DNA from: Puniceicoccaceae bacterium
GTDB lineage: Bacteria > Verrucomicrobiota > Verrucomicrobiia > Opitutales > Coraliomargaritaceae
Assembly: GCA_018402305.1 (NCBI GenBank)
Contig: JAGYJE010000005.1
Span: 124,001 to 188,000, forward strand
Direction: 5' to 3'
Length of the DNA: 64,000 nt
The notes below the pieces were generated by a model that ran no database searches, was not told the DNA's origin, and saw nothing but the letters and a program-made list of their open reading frames with translations. The position numbers and the translations under genes are program-made. Of this stretch, positions 27,216 to 36,300 are shown in pieces (position 1 is the first letter of the stretch; each line of letters opens with the position of its first letter).

Positions 27216-27254
27216 AATAAAAAATCTGCCCCGGCGATGAGCCGTGGGCAGATT
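27216..27254 (-). terminator. Rho-independent terminator of the original sucD 3' end
   Basis: On the minus strand the stem AATCTGCCC / GGGCAGATT (27254-27246 with 27231-27223) has an inner CGGC/GCCG and a GATGA-type loop, followed by TTTTATTT. It stands 27 bases after the stop of the outer sucD-end copy. No comparable terminator follows the intact sucD at 41835, so this is probably the ancestral sucCD terminator. Confidence 0.85.
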
Positions 27255-27280
27255 GTTGGAAAGGTTTACCGGGCTCGAGT

Positions 27281-27463
27281 TCAGCCCTTGTAAATCCGGA
27301 GTAGGGCGTCGGCGATTTCCGAGGGGTTACGGGCGATGGAGACGCCGGCGGCTTCCATGGCGGCGAACTTGGCCTCGGCGTCGGTCCGAATATCGGAGAG
27401 GAGGGGGAGGGCTTCGCCGACGTCGTTGTTGCTGGATGGGGTGTGGGTTTTCTTTTTCGGCAT
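27281..27463 (-). pseudogene. Chimeric 60-residue frame: AbiEi start fused to SucD end
   Basis: The N-terminus MPKKKTHTPSSNNDV repeats the AbiEi start (MPKKKTHTPSSKND at 29665); the C-terminal 30 residues repeat the end of SucD ([20 protein letters not shown] and on to RIYKG). A linker of about 14 residues joins them. A strong AAAGGAG lies nine bases before the ATG, so it may be translated. It is best read as a junction product of island insertion, not a functional gene. Confidence 0.7.
27288..27380. repeat. Outer (left) direct copy of the sucD 3' end
   Basis: 93 bp matching 41842-41934 at 91 positions, in the same orientation. One difference changes Ile to Val in the SucD tail; the other is silent. 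Outside it, the stop codons and following bases differ. Confidence 0.9.
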
Positions 27464-27589
27464 TTCGTTGATCTCCTTTTATGTATTGACAGATGAGGTG
27501 GCTTGGATTCTTTTATCGTTGCTGTGGATGAAATTCGGCCCCGTGCCGTGAGTGCCTTCGGGCTCCTATATTCACGGCTTTTTTATGCC

Positions 27590-27766
27590 CTATTTTATCG
27601 CCTCATGCTTTCGGGGAAAGGTGGTGCTGAGGCTCAACCAGTTCTGGGCAGTGTAGAATGTGCCGACGTCCAATCCCGATGTGCCCGGGGGGTCGGCAAA
27701 GATCCACTTCAACTCGTCAAAGCTCAGCAGCACGTTCTTGTATTCGGCCAACCATCTCAGACTGTC
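27590..27766 (-). pseudogene. C-terminal fragment of an unrecognised gene
   Basis: A frame between two stops, without an ATG, reads WLAEYKNVLLSFDELKWIFA, then DVGTFYTAQNWLSL and ends at KHEAIK. It looks like coding sequence but matches no family I can name. It fills part of the 358-bp gap between the chimeric frame and AbiEii; nothing else is seen in that gap apart from a 15-bp repeat at 27780-27794. Confidence 0.35.
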
Positions 27767-27822
27767 TCATTTTTTCCGAGATAGTCGGTTCATTATCCGT
27801 TTTTTTTTGGTAAAGTTTCTCT

Positions 27823-28893
27823 TCAGGACAGAGCCTGATGCATGTAAAAATAAGCCTCGTCGTTGATGTTTCGAATGCCGTCCAGCCAGCTCAGGCTGTG
27901 GTCTTTCAGGCTGGCCGCCTTCAGCGCCTCGATTTGTTCGGAGCTGCGCGTGTAGCGAGTGATCGCTCTCCCTCTTTTTAGCGAGGCGGCGAGGCAGGCC
28001 GTCCGGCCGGCTAGTGTCCGTTGGTCGTTTAGCTGGAACTTCGGCCGGGTCAGATGGCCTTTGAGTTTTGTAAAGCCGTCCAACAGCAGTGCCGTGTCCG
28101 GGTAGTCTTCCTGGAGCTTTGGCTTGTGTGCGATGATGCCGAGACAGGCCTTAAAACTGTCGTCCAGCGACTCTTCCCGTGAGATGGCCCTGCCGCGATA
28201 GCCCACTTCCTGTTGCTGCACCGCATCGTAAGTTTTTGCGACTTCCAGAAATTCTCTGGCATGCTCGAACAGAATGCCCACATCGAAGAGCTGTTTGGCG
28301 ACCTGCATGACCTGGCCGACTGAGCCGTCCTTCCGGCGGTAGGGCACCCCTGTCGTGTTTGGGGCAAAAGCCGTCAGCTTGTCTCCCAGTAGGCTTTCTA
28401 CTGTAGGCAATTCTACCATGAGCTCGTCTTCCGGCTCTAGAAAGGAAGTCTGAATCGGTTTCTTTATACAACGGTGCACGATCTCCTTCTCCTGCACCAC
28501 ATCGAGTAGCACGTAGGCATCGGCCCTCAAATCAAAGGGTGACTTGAAGAGGAATTTGAAGTGCCGCCTCCGGGGGAGTCCCCTAGTGCCGCGATCATCC
28601 TCGGCCTTACCAATGAAAGGAGCCGTCTGGCCGATTTCGGCGACGACACGCTCCAGTTCGCCATCGCCTGCCGGAGTTAGGATGTCGATGTCGATCGATA
28701 AGCGCTGAATGTTTGGCAGGTGGAGCATCAGGCTCGTGCCGCCTTTGAAGATGAAGGGCAGCCCACTCCGCTGAAGCAGGCCGAGCAGAGTCAAGGCATA
28801 GATCGATTTTTCCAGCAGGCCGGGGTCGCAGTTACCCAATTCCTGCCGCTTTTCCCAGATCCAATCCTTTTGATAAACTTCAGGTCTAAACAT
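27823..28893 (-). CDS. AbiEii-family nucleotidyltransferase toxin
   Basis: 356 residues. Nucleotidyltransferase core: FIFKGGTSLMLHLPNIQRLS followed by IDIDIL, i.e. the GG(T)S and DxD motifs of AbiEii/MenT-type toxins, then ELPTVESLLGDKLTAFAPNT, another conserved AbiEii stretch. These toxins inactivate translation, for example by adding nucleotides to tRNA, and abort phage growth. It follows the AbiEi gene by 22 bases. A stem-loop ends 10 bases before its ATG, and 15-bp repeats occur at both ends of the gene. Confidence 0.87.
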   Translation of the reverse strand: MFRPEVYQKDWIWEKRQELGNCDPGLLEKSIYALTLLGLLQRSGLPFIFKGGTSLMLHLPNIQRLSIDIDILTPAGDGELERVVAEIGQTAPFIGKAEDDRGTRGLPRRRHFKFLFKSPFDLRADAYVLLDVVQEKEIVHRCIKKPIQTSFLEPEDELMVELPTVESLLGDKLTAFAPNTTGVPYRRKDGSVGQVMQVAKQLFDVGILFEHAREFLEVAKTYDAVQQQEVGYRGRAISREESLDDSFKACLGIIAHKPKLQEDYPDTALLLDGFTKLKGHLTRPKFQLNDQRTLAGRTACLAASLKRGRAITRYTRSSEQIEALKAASLKDHSLSWLDGIRNINDEAYFYMHQALS

Positions 28894-28902
28894 GATTATT
28901 TG

Positions 28903-28943
28903 CCGACTATTGTCACTAAGATGGCTTCAGTGACGATAGTCGG
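28903..28943. promoter_or_regulatory. Stem-loop across the AbiEi stop, before AbiEii
   Basis: Arms 28903-28917 and 28929-28943 are inverted copies at 14 of 15 positions with an 11-base loop; the AbiEi stop codon is at the edge of one arm. The structure ends 10 bases from the AbiEii ATG and there is no run of T, so control of toxin translation or binding by AbiEi is more likely than termination. Confidence 0.5.
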
Positions 28944-29665
28944 TTCATTGAAGATTCAAAATAATCCAGCTTCCTGCTATCTGCATAGCGTTGCATACCA
29001 GAAACTTGTAGCAGATTTTCGCGCAAAATGTGCTGGATTGCGGCTTTGGCTTCCTCGTCATCCATCAGGCCGCAGCGCTTATTCTCTACCAGCAGATCGA
29101 CGCACATTTGCTCGATGCCAGCCTGCCGCCCCTTCGGTGCAGGTTGGCGACTCAATGTCGGCCGGAGTACAACCATTCGCTCGCCGGGACGGATCGCCTT
29201 ACGCGCTGCGCTGTCGGCTGGATTGACTGCGACGTCCCAGCCTTCATCGCGCAGCGTATCGCCAATTGTCTCCAGCGCGTCCGCGGGTGCATTCAGGAAA
29301 TGCACGGGTTGGGCCAGTAGGTGGTGCAGCCAGGGGTTGAACTGCGTCGTGCTCCAAGCGGAGAACTCCAGCAGCGGAAAGGCTTTTTCGACGGCCTCGA
29401 CCAGCGCGGTATGCGCTTCTTGGTCGAGCTGCACGGGTTCACTCAGTGAGCTATACCAGCCCCTCCCGGCATGGTGCAGGGTGCCCTTGTCCACCGCTTC
29501 AGTCAGGTAGTCTTTCAACGTTGGGATGCTATCGATCAGTTTTGCGCTCTGCGCGACTTCCTTAATCCGATTGAAAGAGATGTAGGACTGCTCGTCGGCG
29601 AGTTCGCGGAGGCGGCGGAAGAAGTCGTTCTTGCTGGATGGGGTGTGGGTTTTCTTTTTCGGCAT
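28916..29665 (-). CDS. AbiEi-like antitoxin
   Basis: 249 residues. An N-terminal helix-turn-helix region (ISFNRIKEVAQSAKLIDSIP, then the wing GTLHHAGRGWYSS) precedes the AbiEi-type domain with EFSAWSTTQFNPWLHHLLAQ and GERMVVLRPTLSRQP. The gene pairs with AbiEii downstream, forming a type IV-style toxin-antitoxin unit in which AbiEi represses the operon. Its first 42 coding bases recur at 27422-27463. Confidence 0.78.
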   Translation of the reverse strand: MPKKKTHTPSSKNDFFRRLRELADEQSYISFNRIKEVAQSAKLIDSIPTLKDYLTEAVDKGTLHHAGRGWYSSLSEPVQLDQEAHTALVEAVEKAFPLLEFSAWSTTQFNPWLHHLLAQPVHFLNAPADALETIGDTLRDEGWDVAVNPADSAARKAIRPGERMVVLRPTLSRQPAPKGRQAGIEQMCVDLLVENKRCGLMDDEEAKAAIQHILRENLLQVSGMQRYADSRKLDYFESSMNRLSSLKPS

Positions 29666-29670
29666 GAGGA

Positions 29671-30279
29671 TCAGTGTCTAGTCTTTTCAGTTTTCATTTC
29701 AAAATATTCTTTCAGGCATTCAGCCAGCCGCTTGATGTTGCCTTGGGGAGTTGCCTTGAAACTGTAGCCGGAGCCTGTTGCCTCGATGACGAGGTGCTCG
29801 ATTGAATCGGTGATTTCGCGCAAGAGTCGAACCGGGATCCGCGGCAGTTTCTTGCCTTCCATTGCGACAGAAAAGTCCACATGGGCGTAACGTTTATTGC
29901 GGTGATCGTCGCGGATGGAACTGGACTGATTCTGGATTTCCTTGAGGAGGTTTTGAATGTGTTCTGCTTTTTCCACTTCGCCAAGATCGTTTAGCAAATG
30001 CACCAGGCTGCCTAAGCTCAGATTCTCATGTCCGCATTTTTTGGCGCGTTCCGTAAGGCGGGCGACACGAATGAAGATTGAGTCCACCAGAGCGGGAAGC
30101 ATCGAAAGCAGGGTGCGTTTGGCGTGTCGATTCAGGTGCTCGATGTCTTCCGGGGTGAGGGTGTAATAGTCCTGCAATGTCTGCACCATCTGGTCGAGTT
30201 GATAGAGATCGTCTTCCAGCCACTTCTGGACGGCCTTGAATTCCTCATGTGAAGTTTTTTGACCCATTGATTCTTTCAT
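29671..30279 (-). CDS. HEPN/AbiU2-like protein
   Basis: 202 residues, helical. The stretch RDDHRNKRYAHVDFS contains an R-x(5)-H pattern of HEPN RNases, in the setting (RDxxNKxxAHxD) typical of AbiU2-like proteins. Earlier helices include SMLPALVDSIFIRVARLTER. It overlaps the membrane-protein gene upstream by one base (TAATG), so the two are coupled. A ribonuclease role in abortive infection is likely but inferred from one motif. Confidence 0.6.
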   Translation of the reverse strand: MKESMGQKTSHEEFKAVQKWLEDDLYQLDQMVQTLQDYYTLTPEDIEHLNRHAKRTLLSMLPALVDSIFIRVARLTERAKKCGHENLSLGSLVHLLNDLGEVEKAEHIQNLLKEIQNQSSSIRDDHRNKRYAHVDFSVAMEGKKLPRIPVRLLREITDSIEHLVIEATGSGYSFKATPQGNIKRLAECLKEYFEMKTEKTRH

Positions 30280-30938
30280 TAGATATTATTCTCGTTTGGA
30301 TAGACATCGGAGACTAGACAGACTTCTGAGAAAAACTCTCTGCCTCTCAGGGTTTTTTGCTCTGCGTAAAAGCGACGGCTGAAGGGGAATCCGTTCCTTT
30401 TGGTGAATCGGCAGCAAATGATCGGGACTCTCCAGTAGTCGTTACTTTCCCAGCGGACACGGGCAATTTCTTGAAAGCGCAGTTCCAGGACCTCCTCGAC
30501 TCTGATTTTATCCGGGTCGTCACCATCGCAGAAGTGCCAGTGGTCGCCGAGCTTTTTGACGGTTTGAATGCCTCGTGCGCCTTCAGTGAAAAGGAGATAC
30601 TCTTCTGAGATTTCCTCAAGGCAGGCGATTTTGTGGGGCGAGAACTGATCACTGTGCCCCTGTTTGGTGTCACGCAGCTTACGCAGGTCATCACAGAGCA
30701 CAAAATCCCCGTAATTTTGAAGCCTCTCATCGAGTTCAGTGTATCTTTCAAACTGGTCTCGAAGTTCGGCTACGTGTCGCTGCTCTCGGGAAAGCCGACA
30801 TTCTCGCTCTTTGATGCTGGGGCGGATGTAACGAAACCAAGTGTGAAAAACCGGAATCCCAAGTATGACGCCTACGATCAACGCGATGAAGCTTAAGAGC
30901 CCCCCGTTTTGATTTGCCCAATCGACGATGCTGAACAT
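30279..30938 (-). CDS. Membrane-anchored protein of unknown function
   Basis: 219 residues: an N-terminal membrane helix (LLSFIALIVGVILGIPVFHT), a coiled coil (about 45-90), then a soluble domain with HWHFCDGDDPDKIRVEEVLE and a C-terminal FTKRNGFPFSRRFYAE. I do not recognise the family. Being coupled to the HEPN-like gene, it may sense infection at the membrane and control that protein; this is inference from position. Confidence 0.5.
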   Translation of the reverse strand: MFSIVDWANQNGGLLSFIALIVGVILGIPVFHTWFRYIRPSIKERECRLSREQRHVAELRDQFERYTELDERLQNYGDFVLCDDLRKLRDTKQGHSDQFSPHKIACLEEISEEYLLFTEGARGIQTVKKLGDHWHFCDGDDPDKIRVEEVLELRFQEIARVRWESNDYWRVPIICCRFTKRNGFPFSRRFYAEQKTLRGREFFSEVCLVSDVYPNENNI

Positions 30939-30966
30939 GATGATGGTTATTGTGGGGATAGAAAGA

Positions 30967-31224
30967 TCACACCTTCCCCTCCTTCAGGATGACGCCGAGC
31001 AGGTCGGGGCTTTTTCCGGGGATGGCTTGGAGTTTTTGCGGGAGTTCGGTGGCTTGGAGGCGGGTGTGGAGGGCTTCGAGGTAGCTTGGCTGGGTGGCGG
31101 TGTCGGCCTCGGGGTCGTAGTCCTGGAGCTGGGCGGCGACGGGATCCTGAAAGAGCAGGTCGCGCTCGACCATGTGCTCGTGTAAGACCGTGGTATGGAT
31201 AAAATTAGGCCCGCCGTGGATCAT
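30967..31224 (-). pseudogene. Duplicated 3' end of the methyltransferase gene
   Basis: An 85-residue frame whose last 68 or so residues, from HMVERDLLFQDPVAAQLQDY to LLGVILKEGKV, repeat the C-terminus of the methyltransferase at 33318-37019. The first 16 residues are unrelated. It starts at an ATGA overlap with dinD, so it can be translated. Most likely the remnant left when the SIR2-DinD cassette entered at the end of that gene. Confidence 0.75.
30970..31180. repeat. Direct repeat of the methyltransferase 3' end, copy A
   Basis: 211 bp matching 33321-33531 in the same orientation with about 13 mismatches and no gaps. The pair brackets the sir2 and dinD genes. Confidence 0.88.
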
Positions 31225-32087
31225 GCCTTATCTCCTTTCTCTGGAAGGCGCCCGGCATCCTTCTCCAGTTTCTTTTCTTCACGCTTCACGCGTCGTTCGA
31301 GTTTCTTGATGTCCTCAGCTGGTGGGAGCGATTCCGGACGGATGCCGCGTTCGCCGAGCATTTGGCGGACGCTGGTGTTATTCTGCACGTGCTCGCGGGT
31401 GATCGATGGTTCGCCACGGAGATCGGCTTGCTGCACGTTGTGGTTGGTCATTTCGGTGGCGAGATTCTTGGCGGCAATGGTCAACGTGGGCAGGAAATCG
31501 GCCAGGGGGCGCGTTTTGGTGATGCCGAACTTTTCCTTCATCGCCTGGGTGGGGTTCCCACCGAACAGTGCGGCATCGCCTTTGGAGCGGATGCGGGCGA
31601 AGCCGGGATCATCCACGCCGCGCTCGTAAATGTTTTCCGAAAGCGTTTTCTCGGAGGCTCTCAGCTTTTCCCGCGCCTCCATTCGACGCAGCAGCTCCAT
31701 CCGTTCCTCAATTAACTCCTGCTTACGGGTCTGGACGGCGAAATAGCTCTGGGCAAAGGCAATCGGTTCCTTGCGGGGATCGCCGTTCTGGGCGATCAGG
31801 TAGCAGGCGTAGCGGGTCAGCATGAAATCGTTGACGGGGCGCTCTGAACCACTTCCGAGGGGAACCATTTTCGTGACGCCACGAAAATGGTGCTCAACCT
31901 CGTAACCCGTTGATTTGCAGGATTCAATCGCCCTCTGTATCGCGGTCAGAAAGTTCTCCCAGCGGGCGTAGCCGAGCGGTTTCTGAAGGTCGCGGGCGAA
32001 CCAGAACTCGACCTTTGGTTCGTCGGGGTGCTCTTGGGCCAGTTCGTCGAACTGGTTTTGCATTTTGTGGATGTGGTCGGGTTTCAT
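31221..32087 (-). CDS. dinD: DNA damage-inducible protein D
   Basis: 288 residues with the DinD core: EVEFWF-type strand VEFWFARDLQKPLGYARWEN, then FMLTRYACYLIAQNGDPRKE, and NIYERGVDDPGFARIRSKGD. DinD is SOS-induced in E. coli and binds RecA filaments; copies are also common in defence islands. The C-terminus is a charged coiled coil. Starts at ATG 32087, 38 bases after sir2. Confidence 0.88.
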   Translation of the reverse strand: MKPDHIHKMQNQFDELAQEHPDEPKVEFWFARDLQKPLGYARWENFLTAIQRAIESCKSTGYEVEHHFRGVTKMVPLGSGSERPVNDFMLTRYACYLIAQNGDPRKEPIAFAQSYFAVQTRKQELIEERMELLRRMEAREKLRASEKTLSENIYERGVDDPGFARIRSKGDAALFGGNPTQAMKEKFGITKTRPLADFLPTLTIAAKNLATEMTNHNVQQADLRGEPSITREHVQNNTSVRQMLGERGIRPESLPPAEDIKKLERRVKREEKKLEKDAGRLPEKGDKA

Positions 32088-32125
32088 GGGTTTTCAGGTT
32101 CGGAGGGAAATCAGGATCTAATAAT

Positions 32126-33310
32126 CTATTTCACATTGAGCAGCTCTAAAGCTGTCGAAGGTTCTGTCTCGCTTAGCCAAAAAGGGTGAATCGTAGATCG
32201 GCCTAAACCACTCCCAGTCCATTGGCAAACTAGGCGCTTAATGGCTGGAAAGTTTGGCGACTCGTCCGACTCAAGGATAGCGATGTGTTTCTCTGAGTTT
32301 TGCTGGATCCACTCAATCAACATTCTGTTGATACCATGATCCTTCCACCCGTAACCACTGCAGAGAATTCGATCATATTCCCGGAGGATTCGACACGCAT
32401 GATGAAACATCACTGCGGTTGGCCCAAAAAGATAAGACCATTCTTTAGTAAAAGACCCTGAGATAGGCCCAGCATCAAAAGGACTATCGCTGATAGGTTG
32501 ATTGTCGACATCCATCAATGTCTCACGCCATCCATCTCTTGGTATGGCCCATTTCCAAAAATTGCTGCGGTGTATGTTATACCAATTGCAGCTTCCATGC
32601 GGCTTAATCAATCGAACCTTTGCGGGATTCATGAGGCTCTCTTCCGAGAGATAGTCAATGGTTTGGCTCCTGCGCTCACCTTGTATATCTTCGTAGTAAA
32701 CAGTCTCACCCACGGTAAAGCCATCTGTCCAATCGCTTCTGCCGGAGAGCAGTTGCTCAACTAATGTATCGTGATTGAGGGTAATTATATCAAAATTCTC
32801 AGACCCCAGAATTTCGATATACTGAAGAATGCAATCGAGCTTCTCTGGTGTTCTATCAGGAAATAACAGCTCTTGCTTGATTATGTATTCGATAAAACGG
32901 CGGGCGGTTGCTGCACACTGCTGGAGGGAATTGTCCTCACTAGCATAGTAATCAGTATTGGAGATCTTTCCGTGGATAAATTCAGACAAAGAGCGTGTAG
33001 TTGGATCTTTTCTGGGTGCGAAGTGATACTTCTCAATTTTGCTGCATAATGAATGGAGATCCTCGTAATTAACATTTCCCAGTCCGTTGGATACCGCCCA
33101 TTCATTAACGAATCTTAAAAATTGCTGTGCCCCGTGATGCCTGCCCGGATTTGACAGAGGCGAATAGGACACACAAAGCGGATGAACAGAGGTCAATTCA
33201 TCCGATTCAACCTGAAATATTCTTTCGGTTAGACTCTTAACGTTTGGCATGCCGGAACCCAATGAGACTCCTGAACCTATAAAGAGTAAGACTTTTCCGC
33301 GCTTCTCCAT
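32126..33310 (-). CDS. SIR2-family (NADase-type) defence protein
   Basis: 394 residues. NAD-binding start VLLFIGSGVSLGSGMPN (GxGxSxxSGxP), ITLNHDTLVEQLL in place of the TNxD motif, IKPHGSCNWY with the catalytic His, and LCSGYGWKDHGIN near the end. This is the SIR2_2/SIR2-like domain of phage-defence NADases. No partner domain is fused. It starts seven bases after the methyltransferase stop and precedes dinD. Confidence 0.82.
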   Translation of the reverse strand: MEKRGKVLLFIGSGVSLGSGMPNVKSLTERIFQVESDELTSVHPLCVSYSPLSNPGRHHGAQQFLRFVNEWAVSNGLGNVNYEDLHSLCSKIEKYHFAPRKDPTTRSLSEFIHGKISNTDYYASEDNSLQQCAATARRFIEYIIKQELLFPDRTPEKLDCILQYIEILGSENFDIITLNHDTLVEQLLSGRSDWTDGFTVGETVYYEDIQGERRSQTIDYLSEESLMNPAKVRLIKPHGSCNWYNIHRSNFWKWAIPRDGWRETLMDVDNQPISDSPFDAGPISGSFTKEWSYLFGPTAVMFHHACRILREYDRILCSGYGWKDHGINRMLIEWIQQNSEKHIAILESDESPNFPAIKRLVCQWTGSGLGRSTIHPFWLSETEPSTALELLNVK

Positions 33311-33317
33311 GCTCTAT

Positions 33318-36300
33318 CTACACCTTTCCCTCCTTCAGGATGACGCCCAGCAGGTCGGGGCTTTTTTCGGGGATGGCTTGGAGTTTTTGCGGGAGGTCGG
33401 TGGTTTGGAGGCGGGTCTGGAGTGTTTCGAGGTAGCTTGTCTGGCTGGCGGTGTCGGCCTCGGGGTCGTAGTCCTGGAGCTGGGCGGCGACGGCATCCTG
33501 AAAGAGCAGGTCGCGCTCGGCCATGTGGTCGCGGAAGTAGCACTCCATGACGTAGGCGTCGATGAGAGCTTCGAGGAGATTGTAGGCGGCTTGTTGCTTC
33601 TCGGCTTTGGCGAGTTGGATCAGGGGGACGAGTTTTTCGAAGAGTTCGGCTTCGGTGGGGCTGGGCTTTTTGACCGGTATAATGTCGACGAATATTTTTC
33701 GAACTTCGTAGGTGTTCCCCATGAGTTCCGGGAAATTATCTCGGAAGCAGTATTTGAAGAGAGCTGAATTTAGAAAAGCTGCGAGGTAAGCCACCGAATC
33801 ACCCTGAGTTGATAAGATAAAGCCTTTGTCATTGGTAAAAAATCCCTCATCCCGGTCGTAGTAGAATGGCAGGAATTTCGTCATGTTGGGGTAGATGATC
33901 TTCGGCTTTGAAAACTCTTCTACGTAAGCGCAGTTTCTGAGGTTCGACCAATGGTCACCTTTGTCCTGTCTTTTCTGCAATTTCTCCTCCCACTGGCAGA
34001 GATGATTCCAAATCGCAGGATAATCACGCTTTACGTCCACGGGAGGAATTCCTTTCTCCCGGATTCCATTGTGGGCGTTGATCATGTATTCGCCATTCCA
34101 GTTCGTTCCGTAACGCTGAACATTCCGCCCCCGCAGAAGCGGCACAATCAGCTCCTCACATTTCGGATCTTCGGCGATGATGGCATCTCGTTGTTCCGAG
34201 GTGATGTAGAAGGCATCGTTAAATCCGGTTTTGATACCGTAGTTAATATCAATATCCCATTTCTTGAGCGGAACGCCCTGGGCTTCGACCAGAGATTTGA
34301 TTGCTTGCCGTTCCTTGGAAATGACGACCCATGGTTCGGCGGAAAGGTTGGGCTGGACGACGAGATTGGCCTCAAAGTATTCGGCGGGATCGGCCATGGC
34401 GGCGCGGTCGTCTGTGACGTAACAGGAACGGATGCGATCATCCGGTGGCTGCCGGTAGAAGCGCGTGATGCAGGTGTAGGTGGTGGCGGCACCGAAGTTC
34501 TGCGCCATGCCGAAATCGAGGACGGATTCGGTATCGACTTGTGAGGCGAGAAACTTCCGCAGTTTTTCCCCGTAGCCCGCCCGCATCCATTTATTGGAGG
34601 TGATGTAAACGAGCGAACCGCCGTCTTTGAGCAGTTGCGCGCCCCGCTCGTAGAAGAGGCAGTAGATGTCGGCGGTGGCGGCGTAGGTTTCGTAACCCTG
34701 GGTCAGCCATTGATCCTTTTGCGCCTTGGGGAATTTCTGGATCTGGATATAGGGCGGATTCCCAATCACCACATCAAAGCCCTTGAGCCCGAACATCCAG
34801 TCCGGGTCGAAGAAGTCGGCGGAGTCGTTTTGCTTATAGGGGTCCCAGCGGGCAAGGCGGTCGGCGGTCTCGTCGGGCCAGCCGTTGGCCTTGAGTGCGG
34901 CGGCGATTTCGTTACGCTTGGCTTCGTCGTCGGCCTTATACTTTTGCTTGGTGGTGGTGGTTTTGACCGAGAAGATCTTATGGCGGATCTCCTGGAGCTC
35001 GTCTTTGAGCCGCTGGACGTCGGTGAGTTCGGCGAGTTCTTTTTGACCGGAGGGCTGCTCGGCGGCGATGAGGGTATCGGCGGCGACGAACTTCGTCTCC
35101 AAATTCGGGAGGGGGCGGACGCCGAAGTTGTCCTTGGCCGGGTCGATGTTTTGATCGACGACCAGTGAGATGAAGAAGCGCAGCTTGCTGACCTGTGTGG
35201 CGATGCTCTGTATGTCGACACCGTAGAGGCAGTTTTCGATGAGGTAGAGCTTGCGGCCGTAGTCGTCGTCGTTGGCCTCGAAATCGTCCATGATCTCTCG
35301 AATGCGTTCGCGGCGCTGGTCGGGGTCGGCGATCTTGCGGGCCTCGTCGATCTGCCGCTGCTCCCAGCGCTCGTTTTTCGGATCCAGCTTACCCAGCACG
35401 AAGACCAGTTTTTGCAGGATGCCCATGGGGAAGGCCCCTGAACCGCAGGCCGGGTCGAGGATCTTGCATTGGTCGATGGCACGGATGAGCACATCGACTT
35501 GTTCCGGCTCAAAGACGGTGTCCATATCCCGCTCCTCGTAGCTGAAGAGCAGGTCGAGCCCGGCCTTGGCGTCGGGTTCCGTCATGCCCGTCTCTTCCGT
35601 CAGCGGTTTGAGCAGGTAGGCCTTGAGCGATTCGTCCACCATGTAGTCGACAATCGGGCGAGGGGTGTAGAAAGAGCCGGTCTGCTTGCGGGCGGTGGTC
35701 TGCGTCTCCGGGTTATAGGAGGCGAGCAGGTTTTCAAAGACCTTGCCGAGCAGCTCCGGATCGAGGGCGACTTCCTGCTCGATGGGCGAGTTTTCGACAA
35801 TGGTGAAGTTGTAACGGTTGAGGATGTGGATGAGGCCGTGGACTGGCTCGTTGCCCTTTGAGGGGAGTCCCCAAGTGTCGCGCAAGTCGTCGGTCGTCTC
35901 TTTGCCGAAGAAAAGGAAGTCCGGCACTTCGACCTGGTTGTCATTGCGGTCGGAGAAACCGTCCTCGTAGAACTTCTTTTTGACTTCCTTTTCGCCCTTG
36001 GGGACTGTTTTGACAAAGTCCAGGCATTCGAAAAGTCCGCCGTTCAGGAATGGTGTCGTTTCTTTGACCGTATCGAGGAAGCGCTGCGGTTCTTTGAACG
36101 CTTTCTCGTAGCGCATGACGGTCATGTTATCCATGTAATCGCGACCGCCCTTGGTGAAGCCCCGTTCCTGCCGTTCCTGATTGAGCGCGGCGAAGAAGAA
36201 GTTCTGCAGGATGGCCTTGTAAAAGCGAGTGTCTTTGGACTCGGGACTGAAGCCTTCGAGGTAATCGCGGGCGATCTGCTCGGGATCGAACAGTTCGTGC

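Noticed and set aside
27244-27471. Plus-strand frame over the left sucD-end copy.
   Set aside because: It reads a repeat border in antisense; the minus-strand chimeric frame explains the sequence better.
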